Below are positions 34,294 through 42,771 of a stretch of DNA of 64,000 nt, in pieces. How positions within the stretch are numbered: the first letter of the stretch is position 1; the number at the start of each line of letters is the position of its first letter. Source of the DNA: Rhodococcus opacus (lineage in GTDB: Bacteria > Actinomycetota > Actinomycetes > Mycobacteriales > Mycobacteriaceae); assembly GCF_012396235.1 (NCBI RefSeq), contig NZ_JAAXPA010000001.1, positions 310,001 to 374,000 on the forward strand, read 5' to 3'. Made by a program: the position numbers and the translations under genes. Below the pieces are notes generated by a model. That model worked only from the letters and a program-made list of their open reading frames with translations, did not search any database and had not been told where the DNA came from.

Positions 34294-35892
34294 ATGGCCC
34301 AGTCATATCTGTCCCTGTCCGACCTCACGTTCACCTGGCCCGACGGCGAGCCGGTCTTCGACAGCCTCGACGCCGTCTTCGGCCCCGGACGCACCGGGGT
34401 GGTCGGTCTCAACGGTTCCGGTAAATCCACCCTGCTCCGGCTGATCGCCGGGCGCCTGCACGCCGACCGCGGGTCGGTGACGGCGCAGGGCGAGGTGGCG
34501 TATCTGCCGCAGGACATCACGCTCGATCCCGCACTGAAGGTCGACCGGATCCTGGGCATCGCCGACCTCCGGGCGGCGTTGCACCGCATCGAGTCCGGCG
34601 ACGGCACACCCGAGGATTTCGATGCCGCGACCGGCCGCTGGGACATCGAGGAGCGGGCGGTGTCGACCCTGCACCGGCTCGGTCTCGAACGCGTGCTCGG
34701 CAGCACGTCCGATCTAGATCGCACCGTCGGCACCCTGTCCGGCGGTGAGACCGTGCTGCTCGGCCTCACCGCGCAGCTGTTGAAGGAACCGGAGGTGCTG
34801 CTCCTCGACGAGCCCACCAACAACCTCGACAGCGCGTCCCGCAGCAAGCTCTACGAGGTGGTGCAACAGTTTCCGGGCACCCTGCTGGTGGTCAGCCACG
34901 ACCGTGACCTGCTCGATCTCATGAATTCCGTCGCGGAGCTGCGCGGTGGTGAGATCCGCATGTTCGGCGGGAACTTCAGTGCCTACCAGGAGATCGTCGA
35001 GGCGGAGCAGGAGGCCGCGCGGGCTGCGGTGCGCGATGCCCGCAGCGACGTGCAGAAGCAGAAGCGGGAGCTCGTCGAGGCCCGCATCAAGATCGACCGT
35101 CGTAAGCGGTACGGGCAGAAGATGTTCGAGAACAAGCGCGAACCGAAGATCGTGATGGGACTGCGGAAGCGCCAGGCGCAGGAATCCGCGGGGAAGCTGC
35201 GAAACAACCACATCGCGAAGGTCGACGGGGCGCGGGAGTCGTTGACGGAAGCGGAGAGTGCCCTGCGGGAGGACCGCGAGGTGCGCATCGACCTCCCGGC
35301 CACGGAGGTGCACTCGGGCCAGGAGGTGGTCTCCGTCCGGGACGTGAGCCTGCTCAGCGGACAGGAGGTGTCGCTGGACGTCGTCGGTCCCGAGCGGATC
35401 GCCCTCGTCGGACGCAACGGCGTCGGGAAGACGACCCTGCTCGACGCCGTCGTGGCCGCGGGACCGCGGGTTCCGTTCAAGGCCCTGCCGCAGCGACTCG
35501 ACGTGTTCGACGAGTCGCTGACGGTCGCCGAGAACGTGGCGGCGGCGGCGCCCCACGCGTCGCAGGAACAGATCCGCGCGCAGCTGGCCCGGTTCCTGTT
35601 CCGGGGCAACGATTCCGACGTGCTCGCATCGGCGTTGTCGGGCGGGGAACGGTTGCGGGCGGCGCTGGCGACCATCTTGCTGGCCGAACCCGCCCCGCGG
35701 CTGCTGTTGCTGGACGAGCCGACGAACAACCTCGACCTGCCGAGTCTCGCCCACCTCACGCAGGCGCTCCGCAGCTACCGCGGCGCGCTGATCGTGGTCA
35801 GCCACGACCGGCAGTTCCTCCACGACATCGGCGTCACCCGGTGGCTGGAACTGACCGACGAGGCCCTTCGGGCTTGTGCGCCTTTTCGGTAG
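34294..35892 (+). CDS. ABC-F family ATPase (ribosome-associated type)
   Basis: Soluble protein of 532 residues with two ABC domains and no membrane part. Domain 1: GLNGSGKSTLLRL, LSGGETVLLGLTAQLL, LLLDEPTNNLD. Domain 2: GRNGVGKTTLLDAV, LSGGERLRAALATILL, LLLDEPTNNLD. The charged inter-domain linker is about residues 230-320. ABC-F proteins act on the ribosome; some relieve antibiotic-stalled ribosomes. Its ~100-base leader would allow antibiotic-responsive control. The last residues (CAPFR) and TAG come from palindrome B2, so the natural C-terminus has been replaced or extended. Confidence 0.92.
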   Translation: MAQSYLSLSDLTFTWPDGEPVFDSLDAVFGPGRTGVVGLNGSGKSTLLRLIAGRLHADRGSVTAQGEVAYLPQDITLDPALKVDRILGIADLRAALHRIESGDGTPEDFDAATGRWDIEERAVSTLHRLGLERVLGSTSDLDRTVGTLSGGETVLLGLTAQLLKEPEVLLLDEPTNNLDSASRSKLYEVVQQFPGTLLVVSHDRDLLDLMNSVAELRGGEIRMFGGNFSAYQEIVEAEQEAARAAVRDARSDVQKQKRELVEARIKIDRRKRYGQKMFENKREPKIVMGLRKRQAQESAGKLRNNHIAKVDGARESLTEAESALREDREVRIDLPATEVHSGQEVVSVRDVSLLSGQEVSLDVVGPERIALVGRNGVGKTTLLDAVVAAGPRVPFKALPQRLDVFDESLTVAENVAAAAPHASQEQIRAQLARFLFRGNDSDVLASALSGGERLRAALATILLAEPAPRLLLLDEPTNNLDLPSLAHLTQALRSYRGALIVVSHDRQFLHDIGVTRWLELTDEALRACAPFR

Positions 35893-35915
35893 CCCCGGCT
35901 ACCAGAAAGGCGCAC
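35876..35915. repeat. 40-bp palindrome, family B copy 2
   Basis: Starts GTGCGCCTTTTCGGTAGC and ends GCTACCAGAAAGGCGCAC, with two adjacent mismatches and one at the centre. It overlaps the 3' end of the ABC-F gene, supplying its stop (35890-35892), and lies before the convergent 2OG oxygenase stop. Confidence 0.88.
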
Positions 35916-35924
35916 GGGCGGAGC

Positions 35925-36881
35925 CTAAAGCGTGATCGCGTCGAGGCGGGTCTTGATGAAATCCGCCGACGTGACGGGCCCGAGCCCGGCGACGGTTCCG
36001 ATCGGCGGTTCCAGAGGTGTCACCTGCGCGTCGTGGTTGAGTTCGTAGAAGTAGATGAGCGACACCAGGTCTTCTTCGGGGGCGTCGGCCTGCGGCGGCA
36101 GCACGCGGTGCCGGCCCGACGGCCAGCGCTTGCCGCTCCAGTACTCGAGGAGGTCGCCGATGTTGACGGTGACAGCGTCGGGGTCGTAGGGCGCGTCCTC
36201 CCAGCCGCCTTCGTCGGTGTACACCTGGAGTCCGCCTGCGCCGGGTTCCCGGTCCAGGACGGTGACGGTGCCGAAGTCGGTGTGCGGCCCGATGCGGAAC
36301 TGGCCCGGCTCAGGCTCCCCCACCGACGACATCGGCGGGTAGTGGTTGATGTTGCACGTCCACGTCGGGCGGTCCGCGAGCCCGTCGAAGGGGTTGACGG
36401 GCAGCGCGAGTGCCGCCGAGAACAGGGCGAGGAGGTCGTCCGAGAGCCGGCGCATCGCCTCGGTGTAGGTGGTGAGAAGGGCGCGCAGTTCCACCACTTC
36501 GGCGGGCCACACGTTGGGCTTGAACCACACGTCGTCGACGAGGGGATCCCCGGTGCACGTCTCGGCCCCGACGGCGAACGTCTCCTTGAGGTCCGGGGGC
36601 GTCTCGGTGCCCTCGGCATAGCCGTTGGCCTCCATCCCGGGCCCGATCCAGCCGCGTTCGCCCACGATCGCCGAGTACCGCGCCTTCACCTCTTCGGGAA
36701 GTGCGAAGAACCGGCGCGCGGCAGTCCGTACGTCCGCGGCCAGTTCGCGCGTCACCCCGTGGCCGCGGACGAGGAGGAAACCGGCGCGCTGCAGTCCCTC
36801 GTCGACGTCCCGGGCGACGGCCGCGGCGGAGGGTCCGCCCGCCCGCCAGAGTGCGATGTCGACGGTGGCGATCGGGGTCAT
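35925..36881 (-). CDS. Fe(II)/2-oxoglutarate oxygenase, isopenicillin-N-synthase-like
   Basis: Cytosolic oxygenase of 318 residues. The iron triad is visible in HTDFGTVTVL (His, Asp) and SGRHRVLPP (distal His), with the Arg for 2-oxoglutarate in the RHRV region; GFLLVRGHGV is the family's N-terminal signature. Its ATG overlaps the cytosine deaminase TGA by four bases, so the two are translationally coupled. Fungal thymine-7-hydroxylase belongs to this fold, so a pyrimidine substrate is a plausible inference from context, not shown by sequence. Confidence 0.88.
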   Translation of the reverse strand: MTPIATVDIALWRAGGPSAAAVARDVDEGLQRAGFLLVRGHGVTRELAADVRTAARRFFALPEEVKARYSAIVGERGWIGPGMEANGYAEGTETPPDLKETFAVGAETCTGDPLVDDVWFKPNVWPAEVVELRALLTTYTEAMRRLSDDLLALFSAALALPVNPFDGLADRPTWTCNINHYPPMSSVGEPEPGQFRIGPHTDFGTVTVLDREPGAGGLQVYTDEGGWEDAPYDPDAVTVNIGDLLEYWSGKRWPSGRHRVLPPQADAPEEDLVSLIYFYELNHDAQVTPLEPPIGTVAGLGPVTSADFIKTRLDAITL

Positions 36882-37357
36882 TCGGCTACTCCAATGTCTT
36901 CGTTCCAGAGTTCGGGCTGGTTCTCGATGAATTCGGTCATGAGGTCGATGCAGTGTTGATCGCGCAGGACGGTCACGTCCACGCCGTTCTCGCGGAGCCA
37001 TTCGTGGCCGCCGGTGAACGTGACGCTCTCCCCCACGACGATCGCGCCGATGTTGAACTGCCGGACCAGACCGCTGCAGTACCAGCACGGTGACAGGGTC
37101 GTCACCATGATCGTCGAGCGGTAGTCGCGCTGGCGCCCGGCGGCCCGGAACGCGTCCGTCTCACCGTGGACGGACGGATCGGCGTGCTGGACCCGTCGGT
37201 TGCGGCCGCTGCCCAGCAGGGTTCCGTCGCCGGCGAAGAGCGCGGCCCCGATCGGTATCCCGCCCTCGCGTTTGCCGAGTTCGGCTTCGGCGATCGCCAC
37301 GGTCAGCAGTTCCTCGGGGTCGAGGGCCATCCGCGCAGAGTTCACAGAGATCGACAT
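36878..37357 (-). CDS. Cytosine deaminase, fungal Fcy1-type
   Basis: Zinc enzyme of the CDA fold converting cytosine to uracil, 159 residues (yeast Fcy1 is 158). Similar to the yeast enzyme throughout: AELGKREGGIPIGAALF, VHGETDAF (zinc His and catalytic Glu), TTLSPCWYC (zinc Cys pair), GAIVVGESVTF and the C-terminal ENQPELWNEDIG, matching the DWFEDIGE end of Fcy1. Bacterial cytosine deaminases are usually the unrelated CodA amidohydrolase. ATG 37357 has AAGGTAG upstream. First gene of a two-gene operon, divergent from pucR. Confidence 0.88.
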   Translation of the reverse strand: MSISVNSARMALDPEELLTVAIAEAELGKREGGIPIGAALFAGDGTLLGSGRNRRVQHADPSVHGETDAFRAAGRQRDYRSTIMVTTLSPCWYCSGLVRQFNIGAIVVGESVTFTGGHEWLRENGVDVTVLRDQHCIDLMTEFIENQPELWNEDIGVAE

Positions 37358-37383
37358 GCCTCTACCTTGCGTCTCGGACGGCG

Positions 37384-37405
37384 CGACCACAACGGACACA
37401 CTGTG
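37384..37405. promoter_or_regulatory. Inverted repeat between deaminase and PucR genes
   Basis: ACCACA (37384-37389) faces TGTGGT (37400-37405). Within it CGGACACACTGTGGT (37391-37405) closely matches the reverse strand of 40415-40430 upstream of the permease, so it is a candidate operator. Confidence 0.5.
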
Positions 37406-37461
37406 GTAACGAACGGGCCTTAACCTGTACAGACTGTCCGCCTCCCGAGGAGGGTTCGACG

Positions 37462-38991
37462 ATGTCGTTGACCGTGCGCGAGTTGCTCCGGAACCAGTTC
37501 TTCAGCGCGAACCCGCAGGTTCTGGCCGGGAAGTCGCAGCTCGGCCGCACGGTGCGCTGGGTACATTCCAGTGAAATCTACGAGATCAGCCCGCTGCTGT
37601 CCGGGGACGAGTTGCTGCTGACCACCGGGCTGGGTCTGTCCGGTGTGGATCCCGGCACCCGCAGGCACTATCTCCGCGAGGTCGGGGAACGCAATGTGGC
37701 GGCCGTGGCGATCGAGTTGGGCCGGACGTTCGACGCCGTTCCGGGCGACATGATCGAGGAGGCGGCCGCCCTGGACCTGCCGCTGATCGCGCTACGGACA
37801 GTGGTCCCGTTCATCGAACTCTGCCAGAACGCCAATACGGAGATCATCTCCCGGGAGGTGTCGGCCCTGCGGACCCAGAACGAACTGTCCCGCGTCCTGG
37901 AGGCCGAACTGATGGCAGGCAACGGGGTGGCCCGGTTGCTCGAGCGCGTCAGCGAGGCGAGCGGCTGCCCACTGATCGTCACCAGCGGCAGCGGGGCGCT
38001 GGTCGCGGCGCACGGCGTCGACGACGACCGCGCGGCCTGGGCAGCAGCCGACGCCGGAACCGTCACGGCTACCATCCATTCGCGGGACGGCGCGTGGGGG
38101 ACGTTGACGGCCGGGCCGGGTTCCACGATGAACTCGCCCGTGTTGCGTGCGCTACTCGAACGGTCGACGGCGTCGCTCGGGCTTGCACTCACCTACTCGG
38201 GCAGCCTCGCGGGACGTCCGCAGCGCGCCGCAGCCGCGCTGGTGTCGGATTTGCTGGACCGCAACGACGTTCGGCAGATCGACCTCACCGTGCGGTCCGC
38301 CGCGGCGGGGTTCCATCCCGCGCCGGGCAACCGGGTGGTCGCGGTCGCCATCGATTCGCCGGGTTCGCGCATCGCGACCCGGTTGCTGGATTCGGCCGCC
38401 AAACTGCTCGGGCAGCCGTGCCTGCGTGCGGAGGTGCACGCGAGCACGTTCGGCCTGATCGCGGTCCCCGCACCCGTGGTCGACCCGGTGGGGACTGCCG
38501 TCGACTGCTTTCAGGAATCTTTGGCGTCCAACATCACCGACGGGGTGACGGTGGTGGTCGGCGATCCGTGCGACTTCGCTCCCGGAGACGTCGGCACCGC
38601 GCTGCACACCGCCCGCTCGGGACTGCGCCTCGCGATGTCTGCCCGGCGGTCGTGGCTGTCGGGCCAGGTAGTGACGACGACGCGGGAACTCGCCCCGGAA
38701 CTCGCGCTCGATCGGCTGCCTCCCGACGTCAGGGAGCGGATGGTCGCGACAACCATTGCGCCGCTGGTGGAGTGGGATCGAACCCATTCGAGCGACCTGG
38801 TCCGTACCCTGGAGGTGCACCTTCGGCACGGGTGCAGCGCCACCAGTTCGGCGTCGGCGCTGCATCTCGGCCGGCAATCGCTGTACCAGCGACTCGAGCG
38901 TATCCGGACCCTCCTCGGATACGACCCGGGTTCGCCGTCGATGTACGGTTCGCTGCTACTTGCCCTGTGCGCCAACAGGTTGGCCACGTGA
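37462..38991 (+). CDS. PucR-family transcriptional regulator
   Basis: Product of 509 residues. The N-terminal PucR domain is VRELLRNQFFSANPQVLAGKSQLGRTVRWVHSSEIYEISPLLSGDELLLTTGLGL; the C-terminal PucR-type HTH is LVRTLEVHLRHGCSATSSASALHLGRQSLYQRLERI. PucR regulators govern purine, pyrimidine or amine catabolism. GAGGAGG precedes ATG 37462. It is divergent from the deaminase operon and convergent with the permease, with a 36-base 3' overlap. It is the likely regulator of the pyrimidine island. Confidence 0.93.
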   Translation: MSLTVRELLRNQFFSANPQVLAGKSQLGRTVRWVHSSEIYEISPLLSGDELLLTTGLGLSGVDPGTRRHYLREVGERNVAAVAIELGRTFDAVPGDMIEEAAALDLPLIALRTVVPFIELCQNANTEIISREVSALRTQNELSRVLEAELMAGNGVARLLERVSEASGCPLIVTSGSGALVAAHGVDDDRAAWAAADAGTVTATIHSRDGAWGTLTAGPGSTMNSPVLRALLERSTASLGLALTYSGSLAGRPQRAAAALVSDLLDRNDVRQIDLTVRSAAAGFHPAPGNRVVAVAIDSPGSRIATRLLDSAAKLLGQPCLRAEVHASTFGLIAVPAPVVDPVGTAVDCFQESLASNITDGVTVVVGDPCDFAPGDVGTALHTARSGLRLAMSARRSWLSGQVVTTTRELAPELALDRLPPDVRERMVATTIAPLVEWDRTHSSDLVRTLEVHLRHGCSATSSASALHLGRQSLYQRLERIRTLLGYDPGSPSMYGSLLLALCANRLAT

Positions 38992-40380
38992 GATCTTCGC
39001 ACCGTTGATCGCGAGGTACAGCGCTCCGGCCAGCACGAAGCCGACGAAGAACGTGATGTCGCCGAGTTCGGGTACCGCGCGCACCACGTAGCCGACGAAC
39101 TTCTCCTGATTGGAGAACAACAGAACAGAGCCGACGAGGGCGATCACGAACGCGGTCAGACCACCCCAGTTGCTGTACTCGCGGTTGTACAGGAGGTTGT
39201 CGATCCGCTGTCCGCGGCGCAGATACTGGTCGGCGAACATGATGCCCAGCCACGGTCCGATCCAGTAGGCGACGATGAGCAGGAAGGCCTCGTAGCTCGC
39301 GGCGGCGTCGGCGAGCGCCCACCACGCCACGAGGAATCCGACGACTCCGAACATCATGGTGACCACCGCCCGCTGCGTCTTCAGCGGCAACCTCAGCCCG
39401 ATGGTCACGAAGGCCATCGACCCGGAATACACGTTGAGGGCATTGGCGGCGACCGCCCCGAGTGCAATGGCGAGCAACGTCAGATTCGCCAGTGCCGAGG
39501 GCAGATTCGCGGTGAACGCGTCGGTCGGGTTGTCGGAGGACGGTGCGCCGATCGTCACGGAGGCGGCGCCGACGACCGACAGTGCGACACACGAGACGAA
39601 CAGCCCGGCCGAGGCGAACAGCCCGGTGCGGACCCTCGACACGGTGGCCGGCAGATACCGGGTGTAGTCGGCGGCGTACGGCGTCCACCCGGCCGCGTAG
39701 CCGAACGCCGTTCCGACGGTGAGGAGGAACCCGCCCATTCCGCCGACACCACCCTCGACCGCGGGCGCGCCCGGGTTCGACTTCGCGAGTATTACCACCG
39801 CGGTGATCGCGAAGATCACGGCCAGCACAGGGAACGCGTAACGCTCGAACGCCTGGACCAGGTTGTGCCCGAAGAACGCGAACACGGTCTGGACGACGAC
39901 GATCACGAGCAGTGAGGGCAGGGGCGCCAGACCGGTCAGCGTGTTGAGTGCGAACGCGCCGCTGACGCTGTTGGTGGCGAACCAGCCGACGCCGCACATG
40001 ATCGACATGAACGCCGACGGAAGGGCGTTGCCCCAATACCCGAAGCCGAGGCGTCCGAGCACCATCTGCGGAACGCCGTGCAGGGGACCGCGCGCGGACA
40101 GAACGTAATGCGCGGCAGCCCCGAGACCCGTCCCGAGGACGAGCCCGAGCGTCGCCTGCCAGAACGTCATCCCGAACACCGACACGGACAGGACGCCGAT
40201 GAAGATCGTGGCGAACTCGAGGTTCGGCGACATCCACGTCCAGAAGAGTTGGCGTGGAGTTCCGTGGCGGACCTCGTGCGGAATGAACTCGTTTCCGCCC
40301 GGTTCGACGGCCAGGACGCGGTCGCCGTACTCGCGTTCGGCAGCGGTCGCATCGCTGGTGGTGCCCTCGGTAATTGCCAT
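38956..40380 (-). CDS. NCS1-family cytosine/purine-type permease
   Basis: Twelve-helix nucleobase:cation symporter, 474 residues. NCS1 signatures include PRQLFWTWMSPNLEFATIFIGVLS near the N-terminus, FGYWGNALPSAFMSIMCGVGWFATNSVSGAFAL, and TPYAADYTRYLP. CodB-type cytosine uptake is the best guess given the nearby cytosine deaminase, though related members carry allantoin or hydantoins. ATG 40380 begins the family-like sequence. Its 3' end overlaps pucR by 36 bases. Confidence 0.9.
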   Translation of the reverse strand: MAITEGTTSDATAAEREYGDRVLAVEPGGNEFIPHEVRHGTPRQLFWTWMSPNLEFATIFIGVLSVSVFGMTFWQATLGLVLGTGLGAAAHYVLSARGPLHGVPQMVLGRLGFGYWGNALPSAFMSIMCGVGWFATNSVSGAFALNTLTGLAPLPSLLVIVVVQTVFAFFGHNLVQAFERYAFPVLAVIFAITAVVILAKSNPGAPAVEGGVGGMGGFLLTVGTAFGYAAGWTPYAADYTRYLPATVSRVRTGLFASAGLFVSCVALSVVGAASVTIGAPSSDNPTDAFTANLPSALANLTLLAIALGAVAANALNVYSGSMAFVTIGLRLPLKTQRAVVTMMFGVVGFLVAWWALADAAASYEAFLLIVAYWIGPWLGIMFADQYLRRGQRIDNLLYNREYSNWGGLTAFVIALVGSVLLFSNQEKFVGYVVRAVPELGDITFFVGFVLAGALYLAINGAKISRGQPVGAQGK

Positions 40381-40414
40381 AGAAGCACTGTGTTCGCCCA
40401 GGCCGGCGCCGACA

Positions 40415-40430
40415 ACCGACAATGTGTCCG
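40415..40430 (-). promoter_or_regulatory. Motif upstream of permease shared with deaminase/pucR region
   Basis: Read on minus, CGGACACATTGTCGGT matches CGGACACACTGTGGT at 37391-37405, differing by one substitution and one extra base. It lies 35 bases before the permease start. Candidate PucR site. Confidence 0.45.
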
Positions 40431-40482
40431 TCAAACGTGCGCTCGGGGCGGACAGATCGACGGGACGCAGTCGCCCCGGGTC

Positions 40483-40513
40483 TTGCGTTGGAGTGCACTC
40501 CAGGTCGTACTGT
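40483..40513 (+). promoter_or_regulatory. MerR-type promoter with 19-bp spacer
   Basis: -35 TTGCGT (40483-40488) and -10 TACTGT (40508-40513) are separated by 19 bases, and the perfect palindrome TGGAGTGCACTCCA (40489-40502) fills the spacer. This is the classic MerR-activated promoter layout. The -10 ends six bases before ATG 40520, so the message is probably leaderless. Confidence 0.72.
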
Positions 40514-40519
40514 TCAGTC

Positions 40520-40951
40520 ATGGCCACCCAGTTGGAGCAGTCGCCCGGAGCGTTCGCGAGCATCTCGGAGGTCTCGGCCATCACTGGCCTCACGCAGGAC
40601 ACCCTTCGCTGGTATGAGCGCGAGGGGATGATTCCCAGGATCGCGCGGGGTTCGGACCGTCGTCGCCGCTACAGCGAGCGGGACGTGCGGCTCATCGAAC
40701 TGCTGGTGAAACTGCGGACCACGGGCATGCCGACCAGTGACATGCAGCGTTTCGCGGTGCTGCTGACCGGGGGCGCCGAGACCCACGAGCGGCGGTTGGC
40801 GCTGCTGCTCGCGCATCGCGAACGCATCCTCGCCCAGCAGGCGAGGCTCGACGACGCCCTGGCGGCACTCGACACCAAGGTGGATCACTACCGTGCCCTC
40901 ATCGCAGGGACCGACGAAGACCCTGCCCGACAACGACGAGGAGAAGCATGA
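40520..40951 (+). CDS. MerR-family regulator
   Basis: Product of 143 residues. The winged HTH is ISEVSAITGLTQDTLRWYEREGMIPRIARGSDRRRRYSERDVRLI, followed by the dimerisation helix (LLLAHRERILAQQARLDDALAALDTKVDHYRALI). There are no metal-binding cysteines, so it belongs to the organic-ligand or stress type. It is coupled to the aldo/keto reductase by an ATGA overlap and has a MerR-type promoter just upstream, indicating autoregulation. Confidence 0.93.
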   Translation: MATQLEQSPGAFASISEVSAITGLTQDTLRWYEREGMIPRIARGSDRRRRYSERDVRLIELLVKLRTTGMPTSDMQRFAVLLTGGAETHERRLALLLAHRERILAQQARLDDALAALDTKVDHYRALIAGTDEDPARQRRGEA

Positions 40952-41961
40952 CCGACATCGGTACGACAACCCTGGGTGACGCGCTCACCGTCTCCGACAT
41001 GGGTTTCGGAGGAATGGCTCTCACACCCGTCTACGGCGGGGTGGAACCGGGGAAGGCGCTCTCGACACTGCATCACGCGGTGGATCTCGGAGTGAGTTTC
41101 CTCGACACCGCCGACGTGTACGGGGCCGGCGACAACGAGCGGTTGATCGCGCAGTTACTGAGGGACCGGCGCGAGGAAGTCACGCTGGCAACCAAGTTCG
41201 GGATTGTGGGGGATCCGAGGAAGCGGAGCGAGGGCGGCGCCTCGACCCGCGGCGACCGCGCCTACGTCCACGAGGCGGTGGACGCCAGCCTGCGCCGACT
41301 CGGCATCGGCACGATCGACCTCTACTACCTGCACCGCCCCGACCCGTCGGTTCCGATCGAGGACACCGTCGGTGCGATGGCCGAACTGGTGGCGGCGGGC
41401 AAGGTGCGACACCTCGGACTGTCGGAGGTGACGGCCGGGGAGCTGGCGTCCGCGCACGCGGTGCATCCCATCACGGCAGTCCAGTCGGAGTGGAGCATCT
41501 GGAGCCGCGACGTCGAGGCGCGGGTCGTGCCGGCGGCGGCCGCACTGGGTGTCGGGTTCGTCCCCTACTCGCCGCTCGGCCGGGGGTTCCTCACCGGGAC
41601 CGTCACCGGCGTCGACACCTTGGCGCCCAACGACTTCCGCCGGACCCTCCCCCGGTTCGCGGCGGGCACGCTGCAGCGGAATCTCGGCGTGGTGGACGCG
41701 GTGAATTCGGTCGCAGGCGACCTGGGTGCCACGCCCGCACAGGTTGCGCTGGCGTGGCTCTACGCGCAAGGCCGCGCGTTCGGACTTCCGGTCGTACCCA
41801 TCCCCGGAACCCGCAGTGCGGAACGGGTGACGGAGAACGCCGGTGCTCTCGGTATCGAACTCGATGCGGCGCAGCTGGCGGTGCTGAACTCGGCCGGGGA
41901 GCATGTGGAGGGTGCGCGTTCGGAGGATCTGCAGTGGGTGTCGGAGGGCCGCGACTTCTGA
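40948..41961 (+). CDS. Aldo/keto reductase
   Basis: NADPH-dependent oxidoreductase of 337 residues with a TIM-barrel. The catalytic tetrad is visible: Asp and Tyr in FLDTADVYG, Lys in LATKFG and His in YYLHRPDP. VPYSPLGRGFLTG and PIPGTRSAERVTENAGAL (cofactor phosphate site) confirm the family. Co-transcribed with its MerR regulator, as is common for stress-induced aldo/keto reductases. The substrate is unknown. Confidence 0.93.
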   Translation: MTDIGTTTLGDALTVSDMGFGGMALTPVYGGVEPGKALSTLHHAVDLGVSFLDTADVYGAGDNERLIAQLLRDRREEVTLATKFGIVGDPRKRSEGGASTRGDRAYVHEAVDASLRRLGIGTIDLYYLHRPDPSVPIEDTVGAMAELVAAGKVRHLGLSEVTAGELASAHAVHPITAVQSEWSIWSRDVEARVVPAAAALGVGFVPYSPLGRGFLTGTVTGVDTLAPNDFRRTLPRFAAGTLQRNLGVVDAVNSVAGDLGATPAQVALAWLYAQGRAFGLPVVPIPGTRSAERVTENAGALGIELDAAQLAVLNSAGEHVEGARSEDLQWVSEGRDF

Positions 41962-41979
41962 GTGATGCAGACTGGGCGG

Positions 41980-42768
41980 GTGCAGCACGCTACCAATCCC
42001 GTCGACGGTGTCCGGATCGCGCACAAGACCGTCGGCGACGGTGAGCCGCTCGTTCTCCTTCACGGCACGGCGCTCTCCCACGCGATCTGGCGCGGATTCG
42101 GCTACGTCGCCGCGCTGCGTGACCGGTACCGGCTGATCCTGGTCGATCTGCGGGGCCACGGGCGCAGCGACAAGCCGCACGACGAGGACGCGTACGCGAT
42201 GGATCTGGTCAGCGGCGACGTCCTGGCGGTCCTCGACCACCTGGACCTTCCCAGCGCACATGTTCTCGGGTACTCGCTCGGCGGCCGGGTCGCGCTGGCG
42301 TTGGCGGTCGGGGCGCCCGAACGACTGGAGAGCCTGATCGTCGGCGGCGGCAGCAGCCGACCGCAGGCCGGCGCGTTCGACCGCCTGTTCTTCCCGGGCT
42401 GCATCGACGTCCTCGAGCGGGACGGCATGGATGCGTTCCTGGGGCAGTGGAATGCCCGGCGCGCGTGGCCGATCGACGCCGGCACCCGGGCGGCGTTCAT
42501 AGCGAACGACGCGAAGGCACTCGCCGCGTACATGCGGCGTTCCGGTGTGGAGCCGGGTGTGGACGACGACGTCCTGCGCGGGATCGCCGTCCCCACCCTG
42601 CTGTTCGTCGGTTCGAACGACTCCGAGCGGATCGGCGACACCCAGCGGGTGGCGGCACTGATTCCCGGTGCGTCGCTGACGGTCCTGCCCGGGTTCGACC
42701 ACTCGACGACGGTGGCCGCGAGCACCGAGGTGCTCGCGGCCGTCGAGCCGTTCCTCGCCTCGGTGTGA
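41980..42768 (+). CDS. Alpha/beta hydrolase
   Basis: Product of 262 residues with oxyanion motif LLHGTALSHAIW, nucleophile elbow VLGYSLGGRVAL, a likely acid in LFVGSNDSERI and the His in LPGFDHSTTV. This is the 3-oxoadipate enol-lactonase/esterase-like group. Starts are ambiguous: GTG 41980 lies six bases after CAGACT (leaderless pattern), while ATG 41965 and GTG 41962 are closer to the preceding stop and lack a Shine-Dalgarno. Its stop is five bases from the convergent VOC gene. Confidence 0.85.
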   Translation: MQHATNPVDGVRIAHKTVGDGEPLVLLHGTALSHAIWRGFGYVAALRDRYRLILVDLRGHGRSDKPHDEDAYAMDLVSGDVLAVLDHLDLPSAHVLGYSLGGRVALALAVGAPERLESLIVGGGSSRPQAGAFDRLFFPGCIDVLERDGMDAFLGQWNARRAWPIDAGTRAAFIANDAKALAAYMRRSGVEPGVDDDVLRGIAVPTLLFVGSNDSERIGDTQRVAALIPGASLTVLPGFDHSTTVAASTEVLAAVEPFLASV

Positions 42769-42771
42769 CCC

